DNA of 64,000 nucleotides from Sporothrix humicola (Eukaryota; Ascomycota; Sordariomycetes; Ophiostomatales; Ophiostomataceae): contig WNYE01000040.1 of assembly GCA_021396245.1 (NCBI GenBank), positions 186,001 to 250,000 of the forward strand, read 5' to 3'. Each line of letters begins with the position of its first letter. Position 1 is the stretch's first letter. The position numbers and the translations under genes were made by a program. Positions 22,301-34,700 of this stretch are shown piece after piece. A model generated the notes under the pieces. That model was not told the DNA's origin. It worked only from the letters and a program-made list of their open reading frames with translations, and did no database searches.

Positions 22301-23264
22301 CTATTTATCTCCCGTATTGCTCCGTGCACTTTGGTGGCTGCAGATGCAGGCCAGATGCAAATTCGCGGTAAAGAGAATAAAAAGGAAAAGGACGCGAGTC
22401 TCACAGTATGTACTCCGTACTATCAAAATCAAAGTACGACGTATCCACGACAGATGCAAGATGCAAATTGATTGTGAAAACTCCAGGATTTGAATTAAAA
22501 GTACGAGTAATTTTATTGTGCTTCCCAGCTGCACTTTTTGATGTTTTGTGCCAGGGTGATGAACAGTCGAAGGATTGTGCATGCATGTGAGAATGGAGAC
22601 CATTAGAAAGAAGGAAAGTCGCAGTCACAGACAAGGAAAAAGAAGTTGAAACAAATGGAAACAACAAGAAACAATTTGGCATGCTACGTTGACCGTCGTA
22701 CTTGTCCATAGCACGCTAAAAGACGAGGCCTGTCAATGTGACGGGCATGGGAGAAGCCAAGTGACAGGCTCAAAAAGAAAAGAAGAAAGTAAACAATGGT
22801 AAAACCTCAAAAAAGAAACACAACAAGCAAGGCTGTGGACCGCACATAATTCTTGACGACAGTCTTGCTTTTACAAACGAGAAAAGAACCGGATGACGGC
22901 CGGGCGAGACGGGCCTTGCTCCGAGGTGAGTCCTTCTGTTCTTGTAGACACAAACCTGTCAATTTGATACGGTGACAGATATATCGTAGGGCAATCGACG
23001 ATGTGTTGATATATCAAGGCCGGGTTACCAAACACGAACATGGCCAGGTGCTTCCGCGCGGGATACAAGCCGTGTCCCGTGCCTGGATGGGGGACATGCG
23101 TCCTTATATCGATGCCTAATACTTCGTCGAACGGCGATAGCATTGAGAGCGAGAGCGAGAAATGAGATCGCGTGGCCAAGATTGGAACGGCATGGCTAGA
23201 TCCAGGCACAAGGCAATGAACACCTTGCAAGAAGTGTTCCAGAATGGGGAAAAGAAAAACGAAG

Positions 23265-23284
23265 GAGAGAGAGAGAGAGAGAGA
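23265..23284. repeat. (GA)10 microsatellite
   Basis: Ten uninterrupted GA units in the gene-free region. Confidence 0.9.
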
Positions 23285-23393
23285 AAATGACGCAGGTGTA
23301 AACAAATATCGATTCTATATACCTGGAACCCGTCACAGACAGATTGCCGGGCGGGTGGGATATATGGACATTTTATATAAAGTCAAATGCTAT

Positions 23394-23409
23394 TACCATA
23401 TATATGGTA
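23394..23409. repeat. Perfect 16-bp palindrome TACCATATATATGGTA
   Basis: The sequence equals its own reverse complement over 16 bases. It could be a dimeric protein-binding site or chance in AT-rich DNA. Confidence 0.7.
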
Positions 23410-25625
23410 GCTTAAGGCTGTACCATCGTGGCTGTTGCTAGAGTAAACAAAACAAACGCGGATAAATTCAAAAGGTCCATATCAAGATGGGCAACGGTAA
23501 AATCAAACATGGGCATGCTGTCAGGCTGGCTGGTAAAATGGGAAAGGGGAAATTGGTCAACCGGTAGAATGCACAACCCCAAGACATATATCACGGGTGG
23601 ATGTTGATATGGACAAGGACATAAACAACCATTCTGCAACAGCCGCGTCGGCAACAACAAGACGGCTCGCATCTCGCATCCCGTATCTTGCAAGGCTGAC
23701 CTGACCGTCTCTGTTTTATGCAGCCGAGAATTCAAAACAAAATAGAGTTAGTCGATGCAGCAGAATGTGTTCATGTTCCTTGAAAACCCCCCACGTACAC
23801 CATCCCGAAAGGAGATATCCCGAGTTCCTTGAGCTTGGATTCCGTTTTTGTTTTGAATGTGAACGACGTCAAAGGTCGGTCTCGCCTGGTCAGCAGAGGT
23901 AGACCCATCCCGTCCCGGCTTGGACGAACACCGTGGTGAGGAAGAACTGTTTTGTGCATATCGAGTTTCATCGAGATGGATGGTGCAAAGAAGCAACAGG
24001 CATCACGGATAATTACCATTAGACATATGCTTAAAAAGGAGATGGTAGGTAAAAACGGTTACGAAACCGGTGATAGTTCTCCGAACTGACTAGAACCCGG
24101 GACCGTGGACGAGGTTCCTGGGTCAGGCACAGAAATGCACGTGTACTTGGACACTAACTCGGGTTTCTTGTCATGACCGGTATGCTCCGGTTGATTCTTG
24201 TTCTCTCACCATTCACCAGTATCAGCATGTAGTGTTTCAGTTGGTGGCAATAAGCCTTTTTTGTGTTAAAACACAAAACTCTCACCTCCGTACTACCTTG
24301 CCTTGTTTGTCTCTGTTTCGGTCACCCATCTTTGGTTACAGCTGCTCTCCCGCATCCTACCCGACGTCTGTTGTTCTTGTCAAATTTTGACACTGTTCTA
24401 GACCTCGCTTATGATATTATGATATCATGGCGGTCTGTATTTCCCTCAATTCTCTAACTTGTCAGACGCCAGCCTTCCTTTGCCGTGGCGGTTGCTGCAG
24501 ACCGTAACTACGGAGTAAGCATGCCTTCTATCAAAAGGCTGCCTTGACATGCCGTGTGCACAACGGCATGAGCTGTTTTGTTGTGCAGCGACATGTTGTC
24601 ATTGGCATATTGTCATATGACAGGCGTACAAGGAGAACGAGAAGGTTTCAAGACGACAGAAGAGGGAACATAAAAGTAGCCATGTGACGTGCGAAAAATG
24701 CTGTACGCCGTCTTTTGGTATGCTGTGCACGTTTGTGCCCTTTGCACGCCGTATTAAGTATGTTGGCCTGCTTACTTCCGTATACCTCTTTTAGATGTTT
24801 GTGCATTGTGTCGCGTTGTGCTTTGTATTGTGTTCTGCAAGAACTTGTGTTGTGTCGTGTCACCTTTGTCACAGGTTGAGGCCTCACGATCCTGCCAAGA
24901 ATGGGAGGGTGAGGGACTGGAGGGATTGCACGACGGTAAGCAGCCCTGTGAGTCTCTCTGTTGGCGGAAGCGATGTCCATCGTTTTGATCAGGGCTCGCC
25001 TTGAAACAAAAAGGTCTAGAAGCTTTCAAGGGGAGAGAAGTGGTTGGGGTCGATATCCATGCCCGATTTGCACAGCCCTGTTGATGATACAGATCGTGAC
25101 AATGGCAAAGATAAACAAACGCATTTTTGTTGGGCTCTAGGCATGGGCACCTCTTGTAAAAATTGGTACGGTTTGCTCTCTTCTCCTGCAATCCGGAGAC
25201 TTTCGTCATGATGCAAAAGAATACTGCACAAAATAAAGGCAGAGGGACAAAAATCCAGAGAGATCGTGTGACGATCAAACGATTCTGGTGTAAATGCGTG
25301 TTGGGTCGACCCCTCATCCACCCTCCCTTTCCCGCAAGCTGGACGAAACATTCCACTTCCGTGAACAATTACGGAGTACGGAGGCAGTCCTGTGTAGCAA
25401 TTGCAGCTTATTGTTTGTCCTTCTGTGAGAGCTATTCGTGCTGTATTTCGTTTGTTGAGTCACGATGAGGGGCTGTGATGTCACTGTCGTGTTTCAGATT
25501 TCTAGGAGCTGCCTAGACAATTGTTTACTTCATCGTGACGTCGGGCACGAACACGGTAAGATAGTCACGTGAATATAGCCTCTTTTGTTTGACAACATCC
25601 GGAACACTCTTGAGAACTTGAGGCC

Positions 25626-25651
25626 CCGTACGGAGGCACTCCGTACGGAGG
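25626..25651. repeat. Paired CCGTACGGAGG/CTCCGTACGGAGG element
   Basis: Two copies of a CCGTACGGAGG core sit side by side, separated by CACT; the second copy is extended into a symmetrical CTCCGTACGGAG. It is the densest example of the ACGGAG/CTCCGT motif in the window. Confidence 0.7.
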
Positions 25652-26100
25652 TGTGGCGTTTCATGCTCCGGAGTGATGTCAGGTTCCGCCAGGGTCTGTC
25701 CGGAGTAGCCGTTTTCATCCGGCCGAGAAAATGTTATGTGTACGGATTGAAATAGTTAAAATCCAACTTGGATTTATAATTTAGAAAAATGAATTTGATC
25801 AAAAATAAAATACATCAAAAAATAATCTGTGTTGCATAGAGAAACGTCGTTGCAATCTTGTGCTTTGACGATTATGATTCTCAATTATTGTCGACTGTCG
25901 CCATTTTCTCTCCGAGACGCACCGCACGCCCCTTTCCCCTCTGCGACATTCCCCGTTTGTCGTTGGCTTCTTGTCACGTTGACTCTTGTCTTGTTTATTT
26001 TTACGTGTTTTCGGAGCACTTGCTTCACCTCGGTCTCGCTCAATACAACTCACGGCGTCTGCCATGGCGTCTGCAACGTTTAACGTCGTATGCAGCGGGC

Positions 26101-29100
26101 CGTCGAAGAAATCTCCTCATGTCCACTTGTGCACTCACAGACTGAGGGTTCAAATAATACGACGACGATGGAGACAATGATGGAGAGAAATCAAAGACAA
26201 GCTGTGCTGACATCGTGCCGCCCCCAGACTTCTTTTCGGATATCTTTTCAGTAATATGGCGTCTTGCACCTGCACTTGCCCCGTACGACATACGACATCA
26301 ACATGCTCCGACCTTGACTCCGTTATTTTATTCTCCATATTCCTCTCTTTTTTTTGTCGCGTTCCTTCTTCAGATGGTGTCAATGTCCGCGTCTTGTTGC
26401 TTTCTTGCCTTTTGTCACCGAGGTCTGGCCAACATTCAAATGGAGACGCCCCATTGAAGTGCTGCATCAGCCAACTCTAAATCTTCACACGACCCTCACG
26501 ACGCGTCTTGCGAGCTCCATTTTGCACTCCATTTCGCGCTCCATCTGGCGACTGCCGTCCACTTTTCATCCTGCAGAGTTGCAGAGGCGCTCTTTTCCTG
26601 CTGCAAGTGCAAGGTCTGCAGGTGCCGCATCCTGTCCACAGTGCTTGTCTTTGGACGATGCAGTGAGCGTTCGCGGTGGCGCCTGTTCTTTCACAGGAGC
26701 TTTCCTGTCAAATTTGTTTGTTGTCGCTGCTAGGCCATGGGATGACTTCCTTCTCCTTGGGCAGCAAGACAGCACCGAGAAGGAACCTGGACAGATGCCC
26801 TTGTCAATAATCCCGTCGAGGATGGTATCTTGTCGCCTCGCCTCGCCTCGCCTCGTTCCCGTTTTCTTGTTTTTGCTCCGACGCAAGGGATGACCTGTGA
26901 GATTCCCGCTTTCCCCCCTCAAGCAGTCTCTCTCTCTTTCTCTCTGCTCTCATCTCTCTTCCTTTTCATCCCATTTCCAAAGACCCTGGCACTACCTGGG
27001 TATGTATTTTGGGCATGTCCCGCAAACACGCTATTATGAAGGATTGAGTCCACTATTCGTGCGAACCCACAAGGAACGACACCAGCACGTTGCGCTGTGG
27101 ATATGGCGAGAGAGCAAAGAGGCAAAGAAACGTGAGAAGAGCCCGTGTGAGTGGGACTCTCGATGGAGGGATGGGGGTGGAAACGGACAATGGCTGTTGG
27201 TTTGTGCTTTTGCTTCCCCTGTCTTCTCGCGCCTGTTTGAATACCAGATGCCCCAAAAAGGTGATATGGCCAGGGCCCTCTTGTCTGTCTTGTCAGGAAG
27301 GTCAGAAAAAATATGGGCGAGATGGGATATTGAAACGGCCAATGGACGCGCTAAGCAAGGGAGGGCAAGGGGATCGAGGCGCGAGCGAAGTAAGGAAGGA
27401 GAGGAGTGGAGAGGGGAAAAAGCAAGACAAAAAGACAAAATCGCGCGTAAGAATCAGAGATGGAAATGTGGAAAAGAAAGACAAGTTTAAGATCGAGAAA
27501 ACGCGAAAAAAAGAAGAGATGGAATATCAAAAAGAAAGAGGGACACACGCCGAGTTTTGCCACGTTTGATCCAGAAAAACCAGGCGCGGTCGAGGCGCTC
27601 AACATCCCTTGCAGCAGCGATCGACACTCTCGTGGCTGCCGTGAGCGGTAGTGGACTGTTGTGCGCTGCACGAGGCTCGCATCATTACCGCTCCGGTTCA
27701 GAATGTTTAGACGGCCCCGAGAAATGGCAAGACACAGCTGAGATATGGTTTGCGCAGGAAACCGTCTGGATCTCAAAGGCTATCGATATTCGCAGTACAG
27801 GCGTATTCGTATTTTTAGGATTGATTTTAGGATTGACAGCTGTGTCGACATCGCGGGCCGTGAGTCTGGTTCTGGCCAATTCCGTCGTAGCATGCACCCA
27901 TTTGTGCTCTCAATATGGTTTTGTGTTTTGTGCACAATTTTGTGGGCTCGGCCTTCTGCACGACACAGGAGACGCAAACAAGGTGGAAAAGGTGGGAAAA
28001 GGTGACGGTGGTGCTTGGGTACAGTGACATGGCGGCGCCCACTTCGTTTATATTTTTAGGGGTGACAGAGAAAGGAGTGCAGCAGGAGACAAACTGCAAG
28101 GTGAAGACGAAAATCTGACCACCACCCACAAAGCCACCTCCTTCATACGAGGAGCAAGTTTGTGCAAGACGGCTCCCATTTTGGTGGGATATTTTCGTTT
28201 CGTTGTTGCTGGTCCCTGTCGATTTTCGTCTTAATTTTTCTTGCAGCTCCCTATGGACGGGGATTGGTACGCTACTCTTAGTAGGTGCAGCGAGGGGCAG
28301 GGAGAGAAGACAAGGGAGAGAATTCTCAGTGCAACTCCACTCCGCGTGTCAACAAAAGGGACAAAAGCACTGCTGGCTTCCCCTGTTCTTTCTTTTCTTC
28401 CCTGCCGAGGGGCCTTGTTTTGGGACCAGGCTCTCTGGCAGTTTGTCGTTTTTGGGGGTTACCTTTGCCAGCATATCAAAATATCGAGTCGTTTCACTTG
28501 GCAGCACAAAACAGCAGGGAAAAGGAGGGCGGAGAATACGCCGGAGGCGAGAGAACACGGCTTTCCGGAGAAGTGTCTGTCACCTTTTTGTGTGCAACGG
28601 GTAGTTCGTGTGACAAAGGCTAAAACAGCCCTGTCGGATATTGTTATTGAGTTCCTGTTGTCAAATGTCGGATAAAAGAGTTTTTGTTGTACCGCCGTTT
28701 TGTTTCATTGGCGACATCATTTACCACAAATCAGTAAACATGTCGGATAGACGGCTGGGTTGGCTATATCACAGCTATTATCACGATAAGCCTAACGAGA
28801 TCGTGTTAGTTTATTAGTCGGACAGATTTGTTGGTCTCGTTTGGAGCATCTGCACATCCACAGAATGTCAAGGTGGTAGGCGATCCGTGAGAGCCGTGTT
28901 CTGTGTGAGAACGGTCCTTTTTCGATTCTCGAAGGCGCAGAAGGAGGGCTTAAGAAGGAAGGCGGAGACAGAAAAGACCGAGCGCATCACCAAACCAGCT
29001 TTTTCGCATCTTTTTGATGCGCACGTCCTGCTCTTCTTAATGTTCCCCCTATTCGTGCTTTTGCCCAGCCACCGTCCACCGAGATGCAGAAAAGGGATAC

Positions 29101-31362
29101 ACGAAATCGTGCTTCTGCTCTACTCAATGGTAAAGGGGAACAATAGGCAAATTGCAGAAAAGCCAGACTGGTCTTGCACGGAGACTTCTCAACGCCGTTG
29201 TGCAACCTGTCAAAACGATGTAACACTACCTGCATTCTTTTCTTGCAATTTCCATTTGCTCTTCCTTCCCCTCGCCGTTGTATCTTTTGCCAGTTGAAAA
29301 GGAATTTCGGACCAGTGCTGTGCGCCACCAACAGCCAGAGTGAGGTATGAAAGCTTGGGCCTGAGGACAGGATCTCTTGCGATAGACAGACGCGTACACG
29401 CACAAAAAAGAAAAGAAGCGGAACGATCAAAAAGCAACAAAATCGAAATAAAACAGACAACACATGCATTGGCGTGCAGTGGACGATGCAGCAAAATATG
29501 CATGTTGGGCCAAGCGCAGGGCCGACCGTTTTGCTGCATGGGCCCTGTGAGGGTCCTTCCAAGAGCCGATATTGCGAGGACTTGCTGATGTTTTAGCGTC
29601 TCCTGGGTTTGTCACCCTGTCTGCCTGTATCCTCTGTTGTTAATTGCGTAAGATACCTTTTGATTTTCCTCTGCCTGTCTCTTGCTGGGAGGAATTCTTG
29701 ATACTTGGATACTTCCATTGAGTGCTTGCTACATCTTTTCTGTCTCTTGTCTTTTGTAAATTGATAATTGTAGGGGAGGGTGGCTGGGATGATAACGAGC
29801 GAGGGGTATCTTTTAAGGTTCGGTGGATCACGCACGGCTCGACCAGCGAATCGCAACAGTGAATTGATTTTTAATGTCTGATATTGGTCTCTTTTTGTGA
29901 TAGATGTTGGTGACAACCAAAGAAAATGCAGTTTGCACAACTTGATGTGACCAAAGAAAGGGAGAGGCAGGGAGAGACGGGAAGACAGAATGTAAAAGAA
30001 GGAACCGGCGAACAACAAACAGACGACGGGAAACTTGAGCGCAAAGGCAAGGGCGAAAAAAGAACCATGGAAAACAAAAAAGAAGCAAACGAAACGAGGG
30101 AGACTGTCAAGATCGGCGTCGGCGCCCACAACGCAACACTCGCTGATGTTTAAAAACGTCCATGGCAGGCATAGCTGCATGTCTCACCCTTTGATTCCAC
30201 GCATCGCCTCGAGCGAGAAGCGAGCAATTGAGCCCCAGAAAAACACGATCGCAGTGCCAAAAGTTCGCGCCGATCATTCTTGTTCAAGGCCCGTATCTCA
30301 CCTGAGCTTGCCTCAGATAACTGGCTTGACTGGGACTTGGACACCACCTTGACGGCAGCGACGGGATTATGATGCCTGCATGTCGTCCTTGCGTCGACTA
30401 GCTCGAGGGGAAGAGTCTAAGAGAGAGTGGAGGGTGGCAGGTGGAGGGGGAAAGGCTCCCCTATTCTCCTGGCTACCTGCAGACCCCTGTGATAGTCGAG
30501 TGGATGTGCATGCGGGTAGGTGCGTATTGGAGCACCGAGAACATGGGAGCTCTCTGGACTGGTAATTTGTATGTTGTATGTTGTACCTCTCCCGATTGAA
30601 AAAATGTCATGTCGGGAGCCGTGCAAATTCAACATTTGTCTCGGGTCCTTCGTCACCTTTTCCGCCTCCTTTTTTCTGCTGGTCTTTGGTTTCTTTTTTT
30701 TTTCTTCTGCTCCGTTTTGTCGCCGGTGTCGTGCTCAGACGAAGGAAGCTCGAAGGATATCAAAGCACGTTTTTCTCGCTGATCATCGAGCGTGGTCGTA
30801 GCCGTAGTCGTCCTTCTTCTCCGCTCAGAGTTCCTTTCTGATAGAAACAACCTTGTCTCGTTGTCCATCTCTTTGCTCCTCTTGCTCCAACATTTCCTCT
30901 TTTCTGTCTAGCGTCAGTTCATGAGAGACAAGAAGAGGATACGACGATAAACTCTCACTTACGTTTTTTTCTCAGAGAAAACGAGGAAAGAGAGAAAGGA
31001 GAATAGAGAGGGGGCAGCACAGTCCACACCGAATCCACCAGGAGAGCTGCAGTCCATTTCGGTACTCCCAACATAGGAGAGCAGCCCCTCAAACACCCTT
31101 GCTCATTGCCTTTTGAGTCTTTCGAGCTGTTCGTTTCTTGTCGAGCTCCTCCTGATGTTGCATTATTGAATCTTCAACATCTTTTGTTCGACTCTCCTTT
31201 TTTTTGCTCCAGATTTTCGATTCTCGCGCCTGTGTTTGCCGGCCTTGTTTCGCGTTTCACAGCCTCGACGACATCTGCTGTGCTCGGTACTCTGTATCTC
31301 GAATCCGGATCATAGCTCTCCTGCGTATCGCGCGCCGACCACAGCATTAGCCACAAAACCGA
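26101..31362. other. Gene-free region, part 3
   Basis: No frame with a recognisable domain. A CGCCT tandem repeat (four units) lies at 26834-26855. Purine-rich stretches occur on the plus strand at 27330-27540 and 29930-30080. The last part, from about 30850, probably contains promoter and leader of the gene starting at 31776. Confidence 0.45.
26834..26855. repeat. CGCCT pentanucleotide tandem repeat, 4.4 units
   Basis: Four exact CGCCT units followed by CG. Confidence 0.85.
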
Positions 31363-31545
31363 ATGAGCACCGAAATCCAACCACTTCTGCTCACAGCTGC
31401 ACGCGCTGCTTCTCACCGTTCGCCGATGGAACACGCCCAGCTCACCGAGACACAACAGAAGCAACTTACCTCGAACACAACTCAGTACTTCAACGAAGCA
31501 CCCAAGCTGCCGGAACGAGCTCCGACTTCGCCAGCCGCCGAGTAG
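31363..31545 (+). other. Candidate upstream ORF (60 codons) ahead of the polyQ/Ser-rich gene
   Basis: An ATG-initiated frame, MSTEIQPLLLTAARAA..., ends 230 bp before the main start at 31776. If the transcript starts upstream of 31363, ribosomes would meet this frame first. It has no recognisable domain. It could also be a chance frame in promoter DNA. Confidence 0.3.
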
Positions 31546-31775
31546 GGGGTGAACGGCAGCTGTCTGAACGAAATAAAGACGACAGTTGTTGGTTGAAGAA
31601 GAGTCTGGAAAAGGGGACGAAAGTAAATAAAGGGGGAGACACACAAAATCACAAAGAGAAGGAGCTCCCAGACGACAAAATCAAACGAGGAAGGAACTTC
31701 TCGGTTTTCTATATTTCACATTAAATTTTGAGGAAGTCGCAACCGATTACGTTCGAGGAAGGCACAATCGACGAT

Positions 31776-34700
31776 ATGGCTTCCTCAGCCATGGCTCCCG
31801 CTTTAGCCGCCGAGGCATCGACATCTACAATCTCGAACGTCGACCCCACAAACGGCCCCGATAATACACCAACTCTCACACCGGCATCTCCTACATTTGG
31901 CAGCGATGGCACTCCAGCATCGCCAACATCTTCTACAACAAGCCACTACACGACACAGCAGAAGCAAGACACCGACTCGCAGCCGCACAATAACAGCGTC
32001 CTTCACAAGCACCGGATCAACAACAGCGCGTCCAAACTGCCCGCCTTCCGGTTTGCCGACTTAAAGAAAGATACACTTGTTCTGCCGTCGCGTCTGCAGC
32101 GCATGCCGCCGTCGCCCATGTCGCTGCCGTCGTTGTCTCCTGGCAGTGTGAGTGCGGACGCGGACCAAAATCAAAGCCAGGAACAAAAGGAGCAGGTGCA
32201 AGCTACTGCCGCCCCACCTGTGACAACAAAGCGCCGCTACAGCGCTGGCACAGGCACCGCTGGCAACCAAAACGCCAACACTGGCAACGCCCCCAACAGC
32301 GCTAGTGCTGCAGCAGCCGGGTCGTTCCTGCCAAAAAGCAGCCAACGACACGCCCATGCACACTCCCTCTCAGATCCGTCCTTTTCCCAAATCTCCCAAA
32401 ATTCTCCTGGTCGCTCTTTCCTCCCTGCGCCCACAACGGCTACAGCGCCCCAAGCGCCCCCAGCACAGAAAGAAGCAACCACAACGTCTTTGTCTCTGTC
32501 CTCGAGTGCCTTATCCCGCCCGAGTCCAGCAGGTGCAGCAGCCACTGCCACTAATCGCTCCCGCGCGTCGACGTTTCAAAATCCTGTGCCCACCACGTCT
32601 GCCCCTTCCTCGCCCGATTCGCCCAAATCCAAATCGAAATCGCACCAAAAGGAAAAGGGAAGCCAAAAACAAAGCCAAATCCAAAACTCCTCACCAACCA
32701 ATCCCAAACACACATCGTCTTCGTCCGCGTCGTCCTCCACCGCCATCACCGCTTCTTCGTCTGTCACCGCCGCCACGTCGCCCACCTCGACCGCCAGGAC
32801 CAGAACCAGCGCCAGCGCCACCACACTTTCGTCGGTGTCGTCGGCGTCATTTTCGTCTTCTTCTTTTACGTCGTCTTCGACTGGCCCGGCTTTTACCTCG
32901 TCTTCGTCGGCTGTTTCCTCTGGCGGATTGACGATTGATTCTTCTGTTCACGACTCTCACGATTCTCACGACGCACCGAAAAGCCACGACGCTCTCAACG
33001 CCCACGCCTCCCCGCCGCCCAAAGTCGTTGTTTCGACTGTTTCGACCCCCTCTGGCCCTTCTCCGGCCAATACTACCGCGCCTTTTTCTGCTGCAAATCC
33101 TTCTCGACGCTCGCCATCGCCCACCCCTGCCTCGCCCAGATTGTCAAGATCACCCTCGCCGACATTTGCATCGCCCAAATCGCCCGCTGGCTCGGCGAGA
33201 TTGCAACGTACCCTCACCGACCCAAGCCCGTCCAAGAAAAAGACATTGCACCGTCGTGCGCCCGCGTCATTTGACTCCAACGATCACGACATTGATCTTG
33301 ACCCTGATCTGACCAAGGACAAGGTCTCTACGCCAAAGGTCACTCTCAGCGCCGACGCCGACGCTGACCATCTCGCGGCTTCCGTCGTCACCAGCGCCGA
33401 CCCGCCTTCGCCCGAAACGTCCACCAAGGAGTGGGCCAAGGGCCAGCGTGATCTGGTTTTGACGACAGGAAAATCGAAACCAAAGACCAAATCGTCGTCC
33501 CTCGATATCGACTCAAAGTCTACGGTATCGGACACGACTTCAGCCACCACCACGCGGCGCTCGCTACCCCAACAGCCGCAGCTTTCGCCTCTCCTCCTGT
33601 CTGCCGATGACAAGCGAAAGACATCCTCGCGTCCCCCGCTCTCGTTCCGTGCGCCTCGCAACGAGGCCCCGACCTCTCGCCCCATCATCCCACCCATTCG
33701 TTCGTTCCGCTCCTCGGGCTCGCGCAAGAGTCTTGGCTTGCAGGACATGAACTTTCGCTCGCCCGGCGGCGGCGCCTACGACGACGGCGCCGACACTGCC
33801 GATGGCGGCGTTCTCGATTCTCGCCAGCGTGACCGCACGCTGCGCGCTCTCGAGGGCCGTGTCGATGCTGACACGACGGCCGATGTCTTTATGCGCATAG
33901 CCCGTGAAGACCATCAGCCCGACGATCACAGCACGACTGTAAGTCCCACGTTGTCTCTCTATTTTTGCATCATATTTTACACCCCGATCAGATCGGATCT
34001 ACCCACATTGCCCGATGCTTCCCTTATTTGCGTCATTTCATTATTTGGATCTACACTTTACTTCACGTGTTTTTGTTTTGGCTGGCTTTCTTCTTTTCTT
34101 TTTCTCTTTTTCTTTATTTTGCGCGCAAGATCGCAGAAACCCCAATTTCCTGCTGTCTCATTACACGGCGTGGGTTATTGTTTGTCGCAATGTCTCATCT
34201 GGACACCAACTCAAGTGAGATTGCGGTCGAGTTATTTCTTACGTCGTTGTTTTGTGGACTTCACGGTTTGCACGCCTTGTTTGTGTTTCATTATCCCTCC
34301 GCTTTCTCGCCTCAAACATCAGTGCAGCCAGGGCCTGTTCATATTCCTTGGCCTCTTTTCCTACCCACCGCATATCCAACCAAACTATCATGATAACTAA
34401 CTCGCCCCTCAGTCTCGCGTGAGTCGCACAACATCACAGCGGAGGCCTTTCTCTGCTGCTGTTCCTTCACGCCAAAACACCTCGCCTCCCCAAATCACAC
34501 GCCGCCTGTCCGACCAGAGGGACACGGCCCGTCAACGAAGATATGCGGACGAGCAAGCACTGCTGCAACAGCAACAGCAGCAGCAGCAACAACAGCTTCA
34601 GCAACAACAGTCCCAGCAGCAGGCACCTGTTGCACGGGATACACCGCCGCGCGCTCTTGCCAGCGAGCGGACCACACCTCTGCGGTCAGCAACTACATCA

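Larger units (their letters stand above)
22301..26100. other. Gene-free region, part 2, with dispersed ACGGAGTA motifs
   Basis: No coding frame is recognisable. The region is richer in short symmetrical elements than the rest: ACGGAGTA/TACTCCGT-type motifs near 22411, 24285, 24509, 25371 and 25626, a 16-bp palindrome at 23394-23409, a (GA)10 run at 23265-23284, and TCACGTGA at 25565-25572. The stretch 25740-25830 is AT-rich. It may be old, degraded repeat DNA, but no transposon open frame or terminal repeat pair was seen. Confidence 0.5.

Noticed and set aside
24090..24125. Sequence resembling a tRNA B box (minus strand, CCGGGTTCTAGTC)
   Set aside because: No A box or acceptor-stem pairing at the right distance could be found, so no tRNA is called.
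26354..26893. Plus-strand frame of 179 codons in the gene-free region
   Set aside because: No domain, no credible splice extension, and part is the CGCCT repeat.
31728..31775. N-terminal extension of the polyQ protein (16 codons)
   Set aside because: The frame is open but its upstream limit is TTG; the first ATG is at 31776. An upstream exon joined here by splicing remains possible.
18546..31775. A degraded transposon or biosynthetic cluster as explanation for the gene-free region
   Set aside because: No reverse transcriptase, transposase, integrase, polyketide synthase or P450 fragments were recognised in any frame, and no long terminal repeats were seen by eye.
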